DNA of 64,000 bases from Thiohalocapsa sp. ML1 (GTDB lineage Bacteria; Pseudomonadota; Gammaproteobacteria; Chromatiales; Chromatiaceae). The stretch is from assembly GCF_001469165.1 (NCBI RefSeq), contig NZ_JABX01000010.1, forward strand, positions 1 to 64,000. Reading direction: 5' to 3'. Below, piece after piece: positions 1-7,708 of this stretch; position 1 is the first letter of the stretch; every line of letters starts with the position of its first letter. A program made the translations under genes and the position numbers. The notes under the pieces are model-generated. The model did no database searches. It was not told where the DNA came from and was given only the letters and a program-made list of their open reading frames with translations.

Positions 1-893
1 TAGCTTGCGATGGTGTCCGGCTGATACATCCCGAGCACGGGCCAGTTCTGGATGTTGATGGCCCCGTCCCGATTGCTCGCATCGAGCGCGTTGCCAGCGG
101 CACTGTGGTCCTTGAAACCCAGCGCACGAATGGCCGTGATGCTGTTGCTCGCGAGGTCCACCTCGGCGATGGCGTTGTTCTCCTGCAAACTCACGTAGGC
201 CTTGCTGCCGTCCGGCGACACGGTGATGTACTCGGGCTCCAAGTCCTGCGCGACGGATGCGTTGGGGCCGAAGATGCGCACGTCGCTCGGGAGCTCGCCG
301 TTGCGCGAGCCGCCGACATTGAAATCCGTAAAGCCAATGGTCGTCACGGTCGGCGCGGCGATACTGGCGATATCCACCACCGACACGCTGCCCTCGGGAT
401 CGACACTGTCCCCCTGGTTGTAAGAGTTGGGCTCGCCCTCGTTGGCGACCAGCACCTTGGAGCCGTCCGGCGTGAAGGTGACCATGTCCGGCAGGGCACC
501 GACGGTCGCGACGCTCTGCTCGGTCCCGGAGGCAGTGTCGTAGAAGTAGACGCGGCCGCTTTGCTGCTTGTTGGTTCCGTTCTCGACGGCGACCGCAATG
601 ACGCCGTTCTTGACGGCGACGCTGTTCGGCACGCCGAAGCCCGAAAAGCTGGTCAGGCTGGTGACGAACGCCCCGGTGGCGGCATTCAGGACATCGATGC
701 GCGACTCGGCACCGTTGACGACATAGACCTGCTGCGTCACCGGATCATGGGCGACGATCTCGGCGGCGCTGCCGTCAAAGATGCCGGTCTCGTACGTCCA
801 ACGCTGGTTCAGGTCGATCAGTGGTTCGGCCAAGGCGCCCGAGGCGGCGCAGGCGATGGCGGCGCCAAGAACGGCGCGGGCAAAAGTTTGCAT
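1..893 (-). CDS. Choice-of-anchor I-like secreted beta-propeller protein (3' end beyond window)
   Basis: The reading frame runs from an ATG at 893 leftwards off the window, so only about 297 N-terminal residues are visible. The start MQTFARAVLGAAIACAASG is a classic Sec signal peptide with an ALA cleavage site. Repeated blade-like segments follow (VTFTPDGSKVLVANEGEPNS, EPEYITVSPDGSKAYVSLQE). These EPEY/ANEGEPNS phrases are typical of the choice-of-anchor I family, which is related to esterase-like phytase and LVIVD-repeat proteins. A GGGGA stretch lies about eight bases before the ATG. The product is probably periplasmic or surface-attached with an unknown ligand. The C-terminal anchor, which would name the subtype, is not in view. 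It lies near a PhoX-like phosphatase, so a role in phosphate scavenging is possible but only inferred. Confidence 0.72.
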   Translation of the reverse strand, partial: MQTFARAVLGAAIACAASGALAEPLIDLNQRWTYETGIFDGSAAEIVAHDPVTQQVYVVNGAESRIDVLNAATGAFVTSLTSFSGFGVPNSVAVKNGVIAVAVENGTNKQQSGRVYFYDTASGTEQSVATVGALPDMVTFTPDGSKVLVANEGEPNSYNQGDSVDPEGSVSVVDIASIAAPTVTTIGFTDFNVGGSRNGELPSDVRIFGPNASVAQDLEPEYITVSPDGSKAYVSLQENNAIAEVDLASNSITAIRALGFKDHSAAGNALDASNRDGAINIQNWPVLGMYQPDTIAS

Positions 894-1061
894 GCTGTGT
901 TCCCCGATAGGTTGCATAACGGCGCTCGGCTGAGCGCCGACAGCCTACCGGAGCAATGCGACGAACAGATGACGATCGCCGGGCGGCATCACGCCAGCCG
1001 CCGCGATCGCGTCCGTTCGGGTGTGCCGCCGCGGCTTGCGCGCCGGCGCTCCCCGATTGGA

Positions 1062-1241
1062 TCAGTAACCGTCCTCGGAGCGCTCGACGATGTAGCCGAT
1101 GCCGGCACCGACCCCCGCACCGATGGGGCCGGCAACGACGCCGCCGATGGCGGCACCGGACACCATGCGCTGCTCCGAGCGATTCATGTTGGCGCAGCCG
1201 CACAGCAACAGCGCCAGAACGAGGACCGTGATGAACCTCAT
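1062..1241 (-). CDS. Small glycine-zipper lipoprotein
   Basis: A 59-residue protein that begins MRFITVLVLALLLCGCANMN: a hydrophobic signal followed by a lipobox-like LLCGC with Cys16 as the probable lipidation site. The rest carries a glycine-zipper helix (GAAIGGVVAGPIGAGVGAGI, about residues 29-48). That pattern is common in small outer-membrane or inner-membrane lipoproteins. The start at 1241 is supported by a strong purine-rich ribosome binding site (GGAGAGGAGAG) just upstream. An in-frame upstream ATG would add 50 low-complexity residues and is unlikely. It is oriented divergently from the PhoX-like gene, with a heptamer repeat array between them. No enzymatic role can be assigned. Confidence 0.75.
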   Translation of the reverse strand: MRFITVLVLALLLCGCANMNRSEQRMVSGAAIGGVVAGPIGAGVGAGIGYIVERSEDGY

Positions 1242-1470
1242 GTGATCTCTCCTCTCCTTCCTGCAACCCACGCTCTTTGATGCCGTTATTGTACGCCGCG
1301 CAGACGGGATACCAGGGCTTGCCACGCTGCCGTCCGGGCAGTCGATGCGCGTCTGTCGTCGCTCCGGCCGCGTTGGCGCCGTCGGCGGCAAGGGCCGCTA
1401 CGCCGGGGCGAGGCGTCGGCAGGAGCCCTTGTCCCGACTCGGCGCGCCGAGCAGGGCGCCTCGGCAAGCG

Positions 1471-1540
1471 TCGCCCGTCGCCCGTCGCCCGTCGCCCGTC
1501 GCCCGTCGCCCGTCGCCCGTCGCCCGTCGCCCGTCGCCCA
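1471..1540. repeat. Heptanucleotide tandem repeat, 10 copies of TCGCCCG
   Basis: Ten head-to-tail copies of TCGCCCG span exactly 70 bases; the last copy ends in A instead of G. The array sits in the 457-base gap (1242-1698) between the divergent lipoprotein and PhoX-like genes. Because the unit is 7 bases, copy-number change would alter promoter spacing or reading frame. No other recognisable element is visible in this gap. Confidence 0.9.
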
Positions 1541-1698
1541 GCAAGCATACCCGAGCATTCGTCTCGGAATTGTCACCGAACCGATGGGACGCCCGTCATG
1601 TTCGCTCAGCAGAATGCCGCGCTCCGACGGCAGCCGCCCAAACGGCTCCCGGCCGGCCGTCCTTCAATGGTTCCAGCAAGAGCGCGACGAGGCCCACG

Positions 1699-3786
1699 AT
1701 GCAACACCACGACGACGATTCCATCAGCAATCCCTGCCAGAACCCGCACTTCGACGAGATCCTGCAAATCAACCTGAAGCGCCGCGAGCTGCTGGCCGGC
1801 GGCATCGGTGCCGCCCTGGTCGGCTTTTTCGGCGTGCCGGGCGTATCGAGCCTGACCGGCATGCGCGCGGCCGATGCCGCCGGCACGATCGGGCCGATCC
1901 CGCCGAGCAACGGCTTCGGCGGCATCGGTTTCGACGGCATCGCCCCGAACACCCTGGCCAACGGTCTTGTGGACGACGTGCTGCTGCCGCCCGGCTACAG
2001 CTACGAGGTGCTCTACGCCTGGGGCGATCCGATCGGCGCCCTCGGCCAGCGGCCCGGCGAGCCCGCCTGGCGCGACGACGCGAGCAACGATTCCATCGAC
2101 CAGACGCTGCAGTCCGGCGATCACCACGACGGCATGCACTTCTTCCCGCGCCCGGGCCGTCTGGGCTCGAGCCGGGGCGTGCTCTGCGTCAACCATGAGT
2201 ACAACAATCAACAGTTCTTGTTCCCGGACGGGACGGCGAACTGGAATCTGGAAAAGGTCCGCAAGTCCCAGCACGCCCACGGTGTGAGCATCGTCGAGCT
2301 CTGGCGCCATCCGCGCACCGGCCGCTGGGAGGTCAAGCGCCCGTCGCCCTTCGCCCGCCGCATCCACGGCAATACGCCGATGCAGCTCACCGGCCCCGCC
2401 GCCGGCGACGACCTGCTCAAGACCGACGCCGATCCGACCGGCACCCGGGTGCTCGGCACGCTGAACAACTGTGCCAACGGCTATACGCCCTGGGGCACCT
2501 ATCTGACTTGCGAGGAGAACTGGAACGGCTACTTCGCCAACCCCACCGGCGACGTCGTGGGTGTGCCGGGCGATGACCAGAAGTTCGAGACTCTGAGCGG
2601 CCAGACCCGCTACGGCATTAGCCAGACCGGCTTCGGCTACCGCTGGCACGAGCACGACGATCGCTTCCGCGCCGACCTGAACCCGAACGAGCCAAATCGC
2701 TTCGGCTACGTGGTGGAGATCGACCCGAGCAGCCCGCGCAGCATGCCGAAGAAGCGCACCGCGCTTGGCCGCTGCAAGCACGAGAACTGCGAGCACGTGG
2801 TGGCCGGGAGCGGCCAGGTGGTGCTGTACACCGGCGACGACGAGCGCAACGAGTACATCTACAAGTTCGTCACCACCGGCAGCTACAACCCGAACAACCG
2901 CCGCGCGAACATGGACCTGCTCGACGAGGGCACGCTCTACGTCGCGAAGTTCAACGGCGATAACACCGGCGTGTGGATCCCGCTGACGCCTGCCACCTCG
3001 GGGCTGGAAACCTGGAGCCAGGCCGAGATCTGCATCAAGACCCGCCAGGCGGCAGATGCCGTCGGCGCGACGATGATGGACCGCCCGGAGTGGATCAGCG
3101 CGAACCCGTCGGCCCCGGCCAACGTCTACTGCACCCTGACCAACAACAGCCGCCGCGGCACCACGCCCGAGTCCAGCCACACCCCGGACGGGCTCAACAA
3201 CGCCGGCAGCGCCCGCCCGCCGGTGGATGCCGCCAACCCGCGCGGCGACGACGGCAGCCCGAGCGGCAACGCCTATGGCCACATCATCCGCTGGCACGAG
3301 GACGGCGACGACAGCACCTCGACGACCTTCACCTGGGACATCTTCGTGCTCGCCGGAGATCCGGATAAGACCGAAGAGCGGCTGCAGGGCAACGTCAACG
3401 GCGACCTGTTCAACAGCCCGGATGGGCTCTGGTTCGACTCGGCCGGCCGGCTGTGGATCCAGACCGACGCGACGACCAATGCGTTGAGCTACGCAACCGG
3501 CGGCGTCAACGAGAACATCGGCACCAACCAGATGCTCTGCGCCGACCCCGCGAGCGGCGAGATCCGTCGCTTCCTGACAGGGCCGCTCGGCTCCGAGGTC
3601 ACCGGCGTCACCGGCACGCCGGATCGCAAGACCCTGTTCGTGAACCTGCAGCACCCGGGTGAAGGCGGCAGCAGCAGCGCAGCGAACCCCACGGCCGTCA
3701 GCGACTGGCCGGACCGCGGTGCCCGCCCGCGCTCGGCCACCATCGTCATCACCCGCGACAATGGCGGCGAGATCGGCGGGCTCTGA
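1699..3786 (+). CDS. PhoX-like alkaline phosphatase (DUF839), Tat-exported
   Basis: A 695-residue protein of the PhoX/DUF839 family. Known members are periplasmic Ca/Fe-dependent alkaline phosphatases that release phosphate from phosphomonoesters. The N-terminus has a twin-arginine motif (LKRRELLAGG, about residues 28-37) followed by a hydrophobic stretch, so export in folded form is likely. Family phrases include CVNHEYNNQQ, the NGYTPWGTYLTCEENW segment and GRCKHENCEHV. The ATG at 1699 is chosen because it puts the twin-arginine signal close to the N-terminus; an open frame continues upstream through the heptamer array but is low-complexity. Two hairpins follow the stop. Whether this member is a true phosphatase or a related DUF839 protein cannot be decided from sequence alone. 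Confidence 0.85.
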   Translation: MQHHDDDSISNPCQNPHFDEILQINLKRRELLAGGIGAALVGFFGVPGVSSLTGMRAADAAGTIGPIPPSNGFGGIGFDGIAPNTLANGLVDDVLLPPGYSYEVLYAWGDPIGALGQRPGEPAWRDDASNDSIDQTLQSGDHHDGMHFFPRPGRLGSSRGVLCVNHEYNNQQFLFPDGTANWNLEKVRKSQHAHGVSIVELWRHPRTGRWEVKRPSPFARRIHGNTPMQLTGPAAGDDLLKTDADPTGTRVLGTLNNCANGYTPWGTYLTCEENWNGYFANPTGDVVGVPGDDQKFETLSGQTRYGISQTGFGYRWHEHDDRFRADLNPNEPNRFGYVVEIDPSSPRSMPKKRTALGRCKHENCEHVVAGSGQVVLYTGDDERNEYIYKFVTTGSYNPNNRRANMDLLDEGTLYVAKFNGDNTGVWIPLTPATSGLETWSQAEICIKTRQAADAVGATMMDRPEWISANPSAPANVYCTLTNNSRRGTTPESSHTPDGLNNAGSARPPVDAANPRGDDGSPSGNAYGHIIRWHEDGDDSTSTTFTWDIFVLAGDPDKTEERLQGNVNGDLFNSPDGLWFDSAGRLWIQTDATTNALSYATGGVNENIGTNQMLCADPASGEIRRFLTGPLGSEVTGVTGTPDRKTLFVNLQHPGEGGSSSAANPTAVSDWPDRGARPRSATIVITRDNGGEIGGL

Positions 3787-3790
3787 GCCC

Positions 3791-3844
3791 GGCGCCGCGC
3801 CCGTTGGCGGGCGCGGTGCCTGCGGGGGCAAAACCGCCCCCGCA
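3791..3844 (+). terminator. Two consecutive hairpins after the PhoX-like gene
   Basis: Bases 3791-3820 form a 13-bp stem with one mismatch (GGCGCCGCGCCCG against CGGGCGCGGTGCC) around a TTGG loop. Bases 3821-3844 form a second stem of 8-9 bp (TGCGGGGG/CCCCCGCA) around an A-rich loop. There is no T-tract, so intrinsic termination is plausible but not proven. The hairpins could also partially uncouple the phosphatase from the downstream VPLPA-CTERM gene. Confidence 0.55.
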
Positions 3845-3884
3845 ACGCCCGCCTCAGCACTCAATTTCTCCGGGGATCCCATTC

Positions 3885-4595
3885 ATGAAATCGATACGTT
3901 CCTTGCGCGCGCTCGCCGCCGCACTCGCACTCGCCGGCGCCGCGCCGATGGCTCAGGCCGGCGTCTTCAGCGCCACGGCCTTCGCCGATATCCAGCTTGT
4001 GTCTACGCCCGTGGCCGGCGTGACGCTCGATTGGTTCAATACTGTCGTCTCCGATGACGGTTCCGTGTCAGATCCGGCGCATGCGTTCTTCGACAACGAC
4101 GCGCTGCTGGAGGACCCAAGCTTCGAGGTCATCAGCTCCACGCTCACGTCCATCGGTGACGCGCTGGCACCGAACAGCGGACCTGCCGACGCCGCCGCGA
4201 CCCTGCTGACCGAGGCCAGCGTCGACATCACCAACACCTCCGGGTCCGACGTCGAGCTTGAGTTTAGCTACCTGTATCAGCTCTTCGTGTCGGTGGCCGA
4301 GCAGCCCACCGGCCGCTCCACCGCCGCCAATGCTTGGGCGCGGCTGGAGCTGTTCACGGACTTCGACGTCATCGTGGACGAGATCGTCTCGGCTGCCCTG
4401 GACGGCGCCCCCACCGGCAACGCCGACGACAGCGGCTCCTTCCTCGTCAGCGTGGCGAACAACGAGACCGTCAGCGTCTGGATGTTCCTCGATACCGGCG
4501 GCGACGCCGCCCACGTCCCGGTGCCTGCCAGCCTGCCGCTGCTCGGCGCCGGACTCGCGCTGGTGGGGCTGATGCGGCGGCGCCGAGCCGACTGA
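3885..4595 (+). CDS. VPLPA-CTERM sorting-domain protein
   Basis: A 236-residue exported protein. The N-terminus MKSIRSLRALAAALALAG ends at an AQA cleavage site (about residue 25). The middle is a low-cysteine, Ser/Thr/Asp-rich beta-type region. The C-terminus has the tripartite sorting signal: VPVPASLPLLG, a hydrophobic helix (AGLALVGL) and a basic tail MRRRRAD. Such signals are processed by exosortase-type enzymes in bacteria with exopolysaccharide or extracellular matrix, so surface display or secretion is expected. No exosortase gene is in this window. The ATG at 3885 follows a CCGGGGA motif. A short GC hairpin (4612-4632) follows the stop and may terminate transcription. Confidence 0.83.
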   Translation: MKSIRSLRALAAALALAGAAPMAQAGVFSATAFADIQLVSTPVAGVTLDWFNTVVSDDGSVSDPAHAFFDNDALLEDPSFEVISSTLTSIGDALAPNSGPADAAATLLTEASVDITNTSGSDVELEFSYLYQLFVSVAEQPTGRSTAANAWARLELFTDFDVIVDEIVSAALDGAPTGNADDSGSFLVSVANNETVSVWMFLDTGGDAAHVPVPASLPLLGAGLALVGLMRRRRAD

Positions 4596-4611
4596 GTCGC
4601 TGCGCGCCTTC

Positions 4612-4632
4612 GGCCCCCGAGCTTGCGGGGCC
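4612..4632 (+). terminator. Short GC hairpin after VPLPA-CTERM gene
   Basis: GGCCCC and GGGGCC form a 6-bp stem around a nine-base loop, 17 bases after the stop codon. No T-tract follows, so this is a weak terminator candidate. Confidence 0.35.
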
Positions 4633-4760
4633 TCGGCGCCGCCGACAACCGCGACCCGGCGCACTCGCGCCGCAGGCAGGGACGCCTGTTCATCACGCCC
4701 GCCGCGACCGCGCCCGCTCGCGCAAAAAACGCTTGCACCGGCCACCCATCTGCCGCATCT

Positions 4761-6386
4761 ATGCGGACCATGTGGACACAGGCCTATCACTGGCTCGACC
4801 GGACCGTGCTGGAGCTCGGCCGCGAGGTCAAGTTCTCCTACCTGCCGCCGCTGATGGTCTATGTCGCCGCCGGCGTGCAGGGGCTGACAGCCATCGTCGG
4901 CACCTTCTTCGTCAAGGACTATCTCGGGCTCTCGGCGGAATTCCTGGCGGCACTCGGCTTCTGGGCCATGATCCCGTGGTCGCTCAAGATGCCCCTCGGG
5001 CATGTCGTGGACCTGATCTGGCGCTGGAAGGCGCTCATGGTCTACGCCGGCGCCGGGCTCATCACGGCGAGCCTGCTGATCATGCTCGGGCTCCTGACCG
5101 ACCCGGACGCCATGGCCGCGACCATGCCGTTGGAGGCATGGTACGTGCTGAGCGTGCTGCTCGCGCCGCTCGGCTACGTGGTGCAGGACGTGGTCGCCGA
5201 CGCCATGACCGTCGAGGCGGTGCCGACCCTCGACGATGCCGGCCGCCCCTTCGACGCCGAAGAGCGCCGGCTCATGCACACCACCATGCAGACGCTGGGC
5301 CGCGTCGCCATCATCGGCGGCGGGGTCTTCGTTGCACTGCTGAACGTGTTCCTGTTCCGCGGTGTCGAGGCGATGGACGAGGCCGCCAAGGTCAGCGTCT
5401 ACGTGCACATCTACGAGCTTGCGCTGCTCATTCCCGTCACGTCCATCTCCGGCGTGATCCTGGGCGGACTGCTCAAGCAGCGCGAGCTGCGCCGCCTGCG
5501 AGCGCTCGGCGAGCACGCCGCCGCCGAGCGCCTGCTCCACGGCGGCGAGCAGGCCACGCAGCCGAACTGGTGGATTCTCGGCGGCAGCCTGGTGTTCGTC
5601 GTATTCACGCTGTCCATGGGCCTGGGCGACGTGCCGTACAACACCGAGATCGTATTCGCGGGCTCGCTCGGCATTGTCGTGTTCCTCATCTCGCGACTGC
5701 TGCGGGAGCTCACGCCCGCGGCCGCGCGGGTGCTTATCGGCACCGCCATCGTCATTTTCGTGTTTCGCGCCGTGCCCAGCCCCGGCGCCGGGCAGACCTG
5801 GTGGATGATCGACGACCTGGGCTTCGATCAGCAGTTCATCTCCGTGCTGTCCTTGGTCGGCAGCGGCGCGACGCTCGCCGTGCTGTTCCTATTCCGCCGC
5901 TTCATGGCGGACCATTCCATTCTTTATCTGGTCGCCTTCCTGACCATCCTGGGCACGCTGCTGACCCTGCCGAACCTGGGGCTCTACTACGGCATCCAGG
6001 ACTGGACCGCCGCCCGCACCGGCGGCATCGTCGATGCACGCTTCATCGCGCTCATCGACACGGCGTTGGAGTCGCCCCTCGGCCAGGTCGCCATGGTGCC
6101 GATGCTCGCATGGATCGCCAATTCCGCCCCCGCGCACCTGAAGGCGACCTTCTTCGCCGTCATGTCGTCGTTTGCGAACCTGGCCCTCTCCGCCGCCCAG
6201 CTCGGCACCAAGTACTTAAACCAGCTCTTCACCATCACGCGCGAGGTGCGCGCCGACGGCATCGTGACCGTGCCCGCGGACTACTCCGAGCTCGGCGTAC
6301 TGCTGTGGACGGTGCTGGCGCTCGGGCTGATCTTGCCCTTTGCGGCCATTGCGCTGGTGAAGCTGACGCGGCTCAGCAGCGCTTAG
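4761..6386 (+). CDS. MFS-type membrane transporter (folate-biopterin transporter-like)
   Basis: A polytopic inner-membrane protein of about 541 residues with roughly twelve hydrophobic segments. The beginning (KDYLGLSAEFL, then PWSLKMPLGHVVDLIW and a basic turn) resembles the folate-biopterin (BT1/FBT) branch of the major facilitator superfamily, which has a PW-x-x-KP-x-x-G-x-x-x-D pattern. A long hydrophilic loop near residues 215-265 separates the two halves. The start is uncertain: ATG at 4761 (MRTMWTQAYHW) and ATG at 4770 are both reasonable, and the upstream open frame to 4623 is not membrane-like. The stop codon is embedded in the left end of a palindromic MITE-like element. The substrate is unknown and the BT1 assignment is tentative. 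Confidence 0.7.
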   Translation: MRTMWTQAYHWLDRTVLELGREVKFSYLPPLMVYVAAGVQGLTAIVGTFFVKDYLGLSAEFLAALGFWAMIPWSLKMPLGHVVDLIWRWKALMVYAGAGLITASLLIMLGLLTDPDAMAATMPLEAWYVLSVLLAPLGYVVQDVVADAMTVEAVPTLDDAGRPFDAEERRLMHTTMQTLGRVAIIGGGVFVALLNVFLFRGVEAMDEAAKVSVYVHIYELALLIPVTSISGVILGGLLKQRELRRLRALGEHAAAERLLHGGEQATQPNWWILGGSLVFVVFTLSMGLGDVPYNTEIVFAGSLGIVVFLISRLLRELTPAAARVLIGTAIVIFVFRAVPSPGAGQTWWMIDDLGFDQQFISVLSLVGSGATLAVLFLFRRFMADHSILYLVAFLTILGTLLTLPNLGLYYGIQDWTAARTGGIVDARFIALIDTALESPLGQVAMVPMLAWIANSAPAHLKATFFAVMSSFANLALSAAQLGTKYLNQLFTITREVRADGIVTVPADYSELGVLLWTVLALGLILPFAAIALVKLTRLSSA

Positions 6387-6547
6387 GCGATTGCCGGAAA
6401 AAAACGTACCGAATGGCGCAGGATTTTCGTCCGCCTTCAAGGAGCGGCAGCGGGTGCATCGTCGAACTATGCACCCGCTGCCGCGACGCAGAAGGCGGGC
6501 GAGAAGACAAGCCAGGCGGTATGTTCTTTTGACAGAAATCGCCTTAG
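6383..6547. mobile_element. MITE-like imperfect palindrome with 16-bp perfect core stem
   Basis: The interval folds into one long imperfect hairpin. The ends are near-inverted (CTTAGGCGATT at the left, AATCGCCTTAG at the right). An intermediate arm pairs CCGCCTTC with GAAGGCGG. The centre is a perfect 16-bp stem (6444-6459 with 6469-6484) around a nine-base loop. No transposase is encoded. Size, terminal symmetry and lack of coding fit a miniature inverted-repeat or REP/BIME-type element. It supplies the stop codon of the upstream MFS gene and may act as its terminator. Confidence 0.6.
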
Positions 6548-6703
6548 TCCGCCCCTGGCTCGGCCGGGCCGCCGCCGCAGCCGCGCTCACACGCGGTTGC
6601 AGCCTAAAGACGAAGCTCGCGCAAAGGCGGCTCGGTTATAGTTCGGCCCGACTCCAAAACCGTCATCACCACCCTATGCCACCCTATGTTGAGGAAAGCG
6701 AAC

Positions 6704-6979
6704 ATGCAGATCTTCCCCCGCCTCGCGCCCGCCGCACTGCTGCTGACCGCGCTGTCGTTGGCCGGCTGCGGCGACGGCACGTCGGACCAAGCCGGCCAAC
6801 CGCTCGACCTGCCGGCCTCGCCCGAACAGCTCAAGATGCTGGACGCCGTTGTGGAGCGCTTCCCGGAGTTGAGCCCGGCCGCCGAGCGCGCGCGGGCCGA
6901 TGGCGAGGTCACCGAGCAGGAGATCATCGACGTGCTCACCGAGGCGGAGCGGCTCAAGGAGGCTGGCGACGGCGAGTAA
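6704..6979 (+). CDS. Small lipoprotein, unknown function
   Basis: A 91-residue protein starting MQIFPRLAPAALLLTALSL with a lipobox (LSLAGC; Cys about residue 22), so it is expected to be a lipid-anchored envelope protein. The mature part is short, acidic and helical (SPEQLKMLDAVVERFPELS and EQEIIDVLTEAERLKEAG). The ATG at 6704 is preferred over the one at 6686 because GAGGAAA lies at proper distance before it. A direct repeat CACCCTATG occurs just upstream. No family was recognised. It lies between the palindromic element and a CCCTCT repeat, so it is probably monocistronic. Confidence 0.7.
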   Translation: MQIFPRLAPAALLLTALSLAGCGDGTSDQAGQPLDLPASPEQLKMLDAVVERFPELSPAAERARADGEVTEQEIIDVLTEAERLKEAGDGE

Positions 6980-7020
6980 AACCGCTTCACCATGAACGTT
7001 GCACGCAGCGCGCTCCTGAA

Positions 7021-7067
7021 TCTCCCTCTCCATCGCTCCCTCTCCCTCTCCCTCTCCCTCTCCCTCT
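7021..7067. repeat. CCCTCT hexamer repeat in 227-base gap
   Basis: About six copies of a CTCCCT/CCCTCT unit run through 7021-7067, followed by GGCAGAG and GGGGTGAGGG. This layout resembles widespread GC-rich intergenic elements that pair a CCCTCTCCC run with a GGGAGAGGG run, but here the right arm is weak. Nothing else recognisable lies in 6980-7206. Confidence 0.65.
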
Positions 7068-7206
7068 GGCAGAGCGCCGGGGTGAGGGAAACGGCCATGG
7101 CGAGCAGCTTCATGCTCCGGGGGACGCTGGTCGGTCGCCATGGCCGTTGGCAGCGGTGCCGCGGGCCTGCAACCTCGATCGACCATGGCAACAGGAGACG
7201 GCGCAG

Positions 7207-7662
7207 ATGACCCAACCGACCAACCTCGCCGGCAAGATGGCTCACTTGAAGACCCTGCTGGTCAACGCAACAAACTTCTCCGAGCCGATGAACTATTTCT
7301 TCGACGTCCTGACGCCGGACCCGGCCTTCACCGCCAAAGGCAAGCCGCTCAAGGACAAGACCATCGAGATGCGGTTCCGCGGCATCATCCAGATCATGCA
7401 CCAGCGCATGGCGCCCGACACGCAGATCCAACCGCGGCGGCTGATGGTGGTCTGGCTCAAGCAGTTCGGATTCGCCCACGGTGCCTTCGCCGTCGGCGAC
7501 CTGCTGGGCGTGACCTTCTACTTCCGCGACCTGGACACAGGCCTTTGCGCCCTGGCGCCGACGAACGGCTCGGAGGAGGTCCTGTTCTCACGCTTCTCCG
7601 TCTACGAGCCGGTAGACCCGTCCAAGAGCTTCCATATCGACCGCAGCGGTCGGCGCCACTGA
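7207..7662 (+). CDS. Conserved-looking hypothetical protein
   Basis: A 151-residue cytoplasmic protein without signal peptide or membrane segment. It begins MTQPTNLAGKMAHLKTLLVN and has a mixed alpha/beta pattern with an aromatic-rich middle (MVVWLKQFGFAHGAFAVGDL, then VTFYFRDLDTGLCAL). The ATG at 7207 has a good AGGAG site ten bases upstream. An open frame extends back through the palindromic element, but that extension is compositionally unlike protein. No known family is recognised with confidence. It has its own gap on both sides (hexamer repeat upstream; convergent OsmC-fusion gene ending at 7709 downstream). No function is proposed. Confidence 0.7.
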   Translation: MTQPTNLAGKMAHLKTLLVNATNFSEPMNYFFDVLTPDPAFTAKGKPLKDKTIEMRFRGIIQIMHQRMAPDTQIQPRRLMVVWLKQFGFAHGAFAVGDLLGVTFYFRDLDTGLCALAPTNGSEEVLFSRFSVYEPVDPSKSFHIDRSGRRH

Positions 7663-7708
7663 TGCGGCTCGCGACACCGCTGCGCCGCGATGTCCCGCAT
7701 GTCCCCCG

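Noticed and set aside
105-1280. Long plus-strand frame over the choice-of-anchor gene
   Set aside because: Antisense shadow in GC-rich DNA; composition is Arg/Gly/Ala/Asp-rich and the opposite strand has a clear signal peptide and family motifs.
1606-3882. 758-codon minus-strand frame opposite the PhoX-like gene
   Set aside because: Exact antisense of a well-supported gene; valine/alanine/arginine-rich with no recognisable domain.
6391-7206. Upstream extension of the hypothetical protein at 7207
   Set aside because: It would translate the palindromic element and overlap the lipoprotein gene; the internal ATG at 7207 has a good ribosome site.
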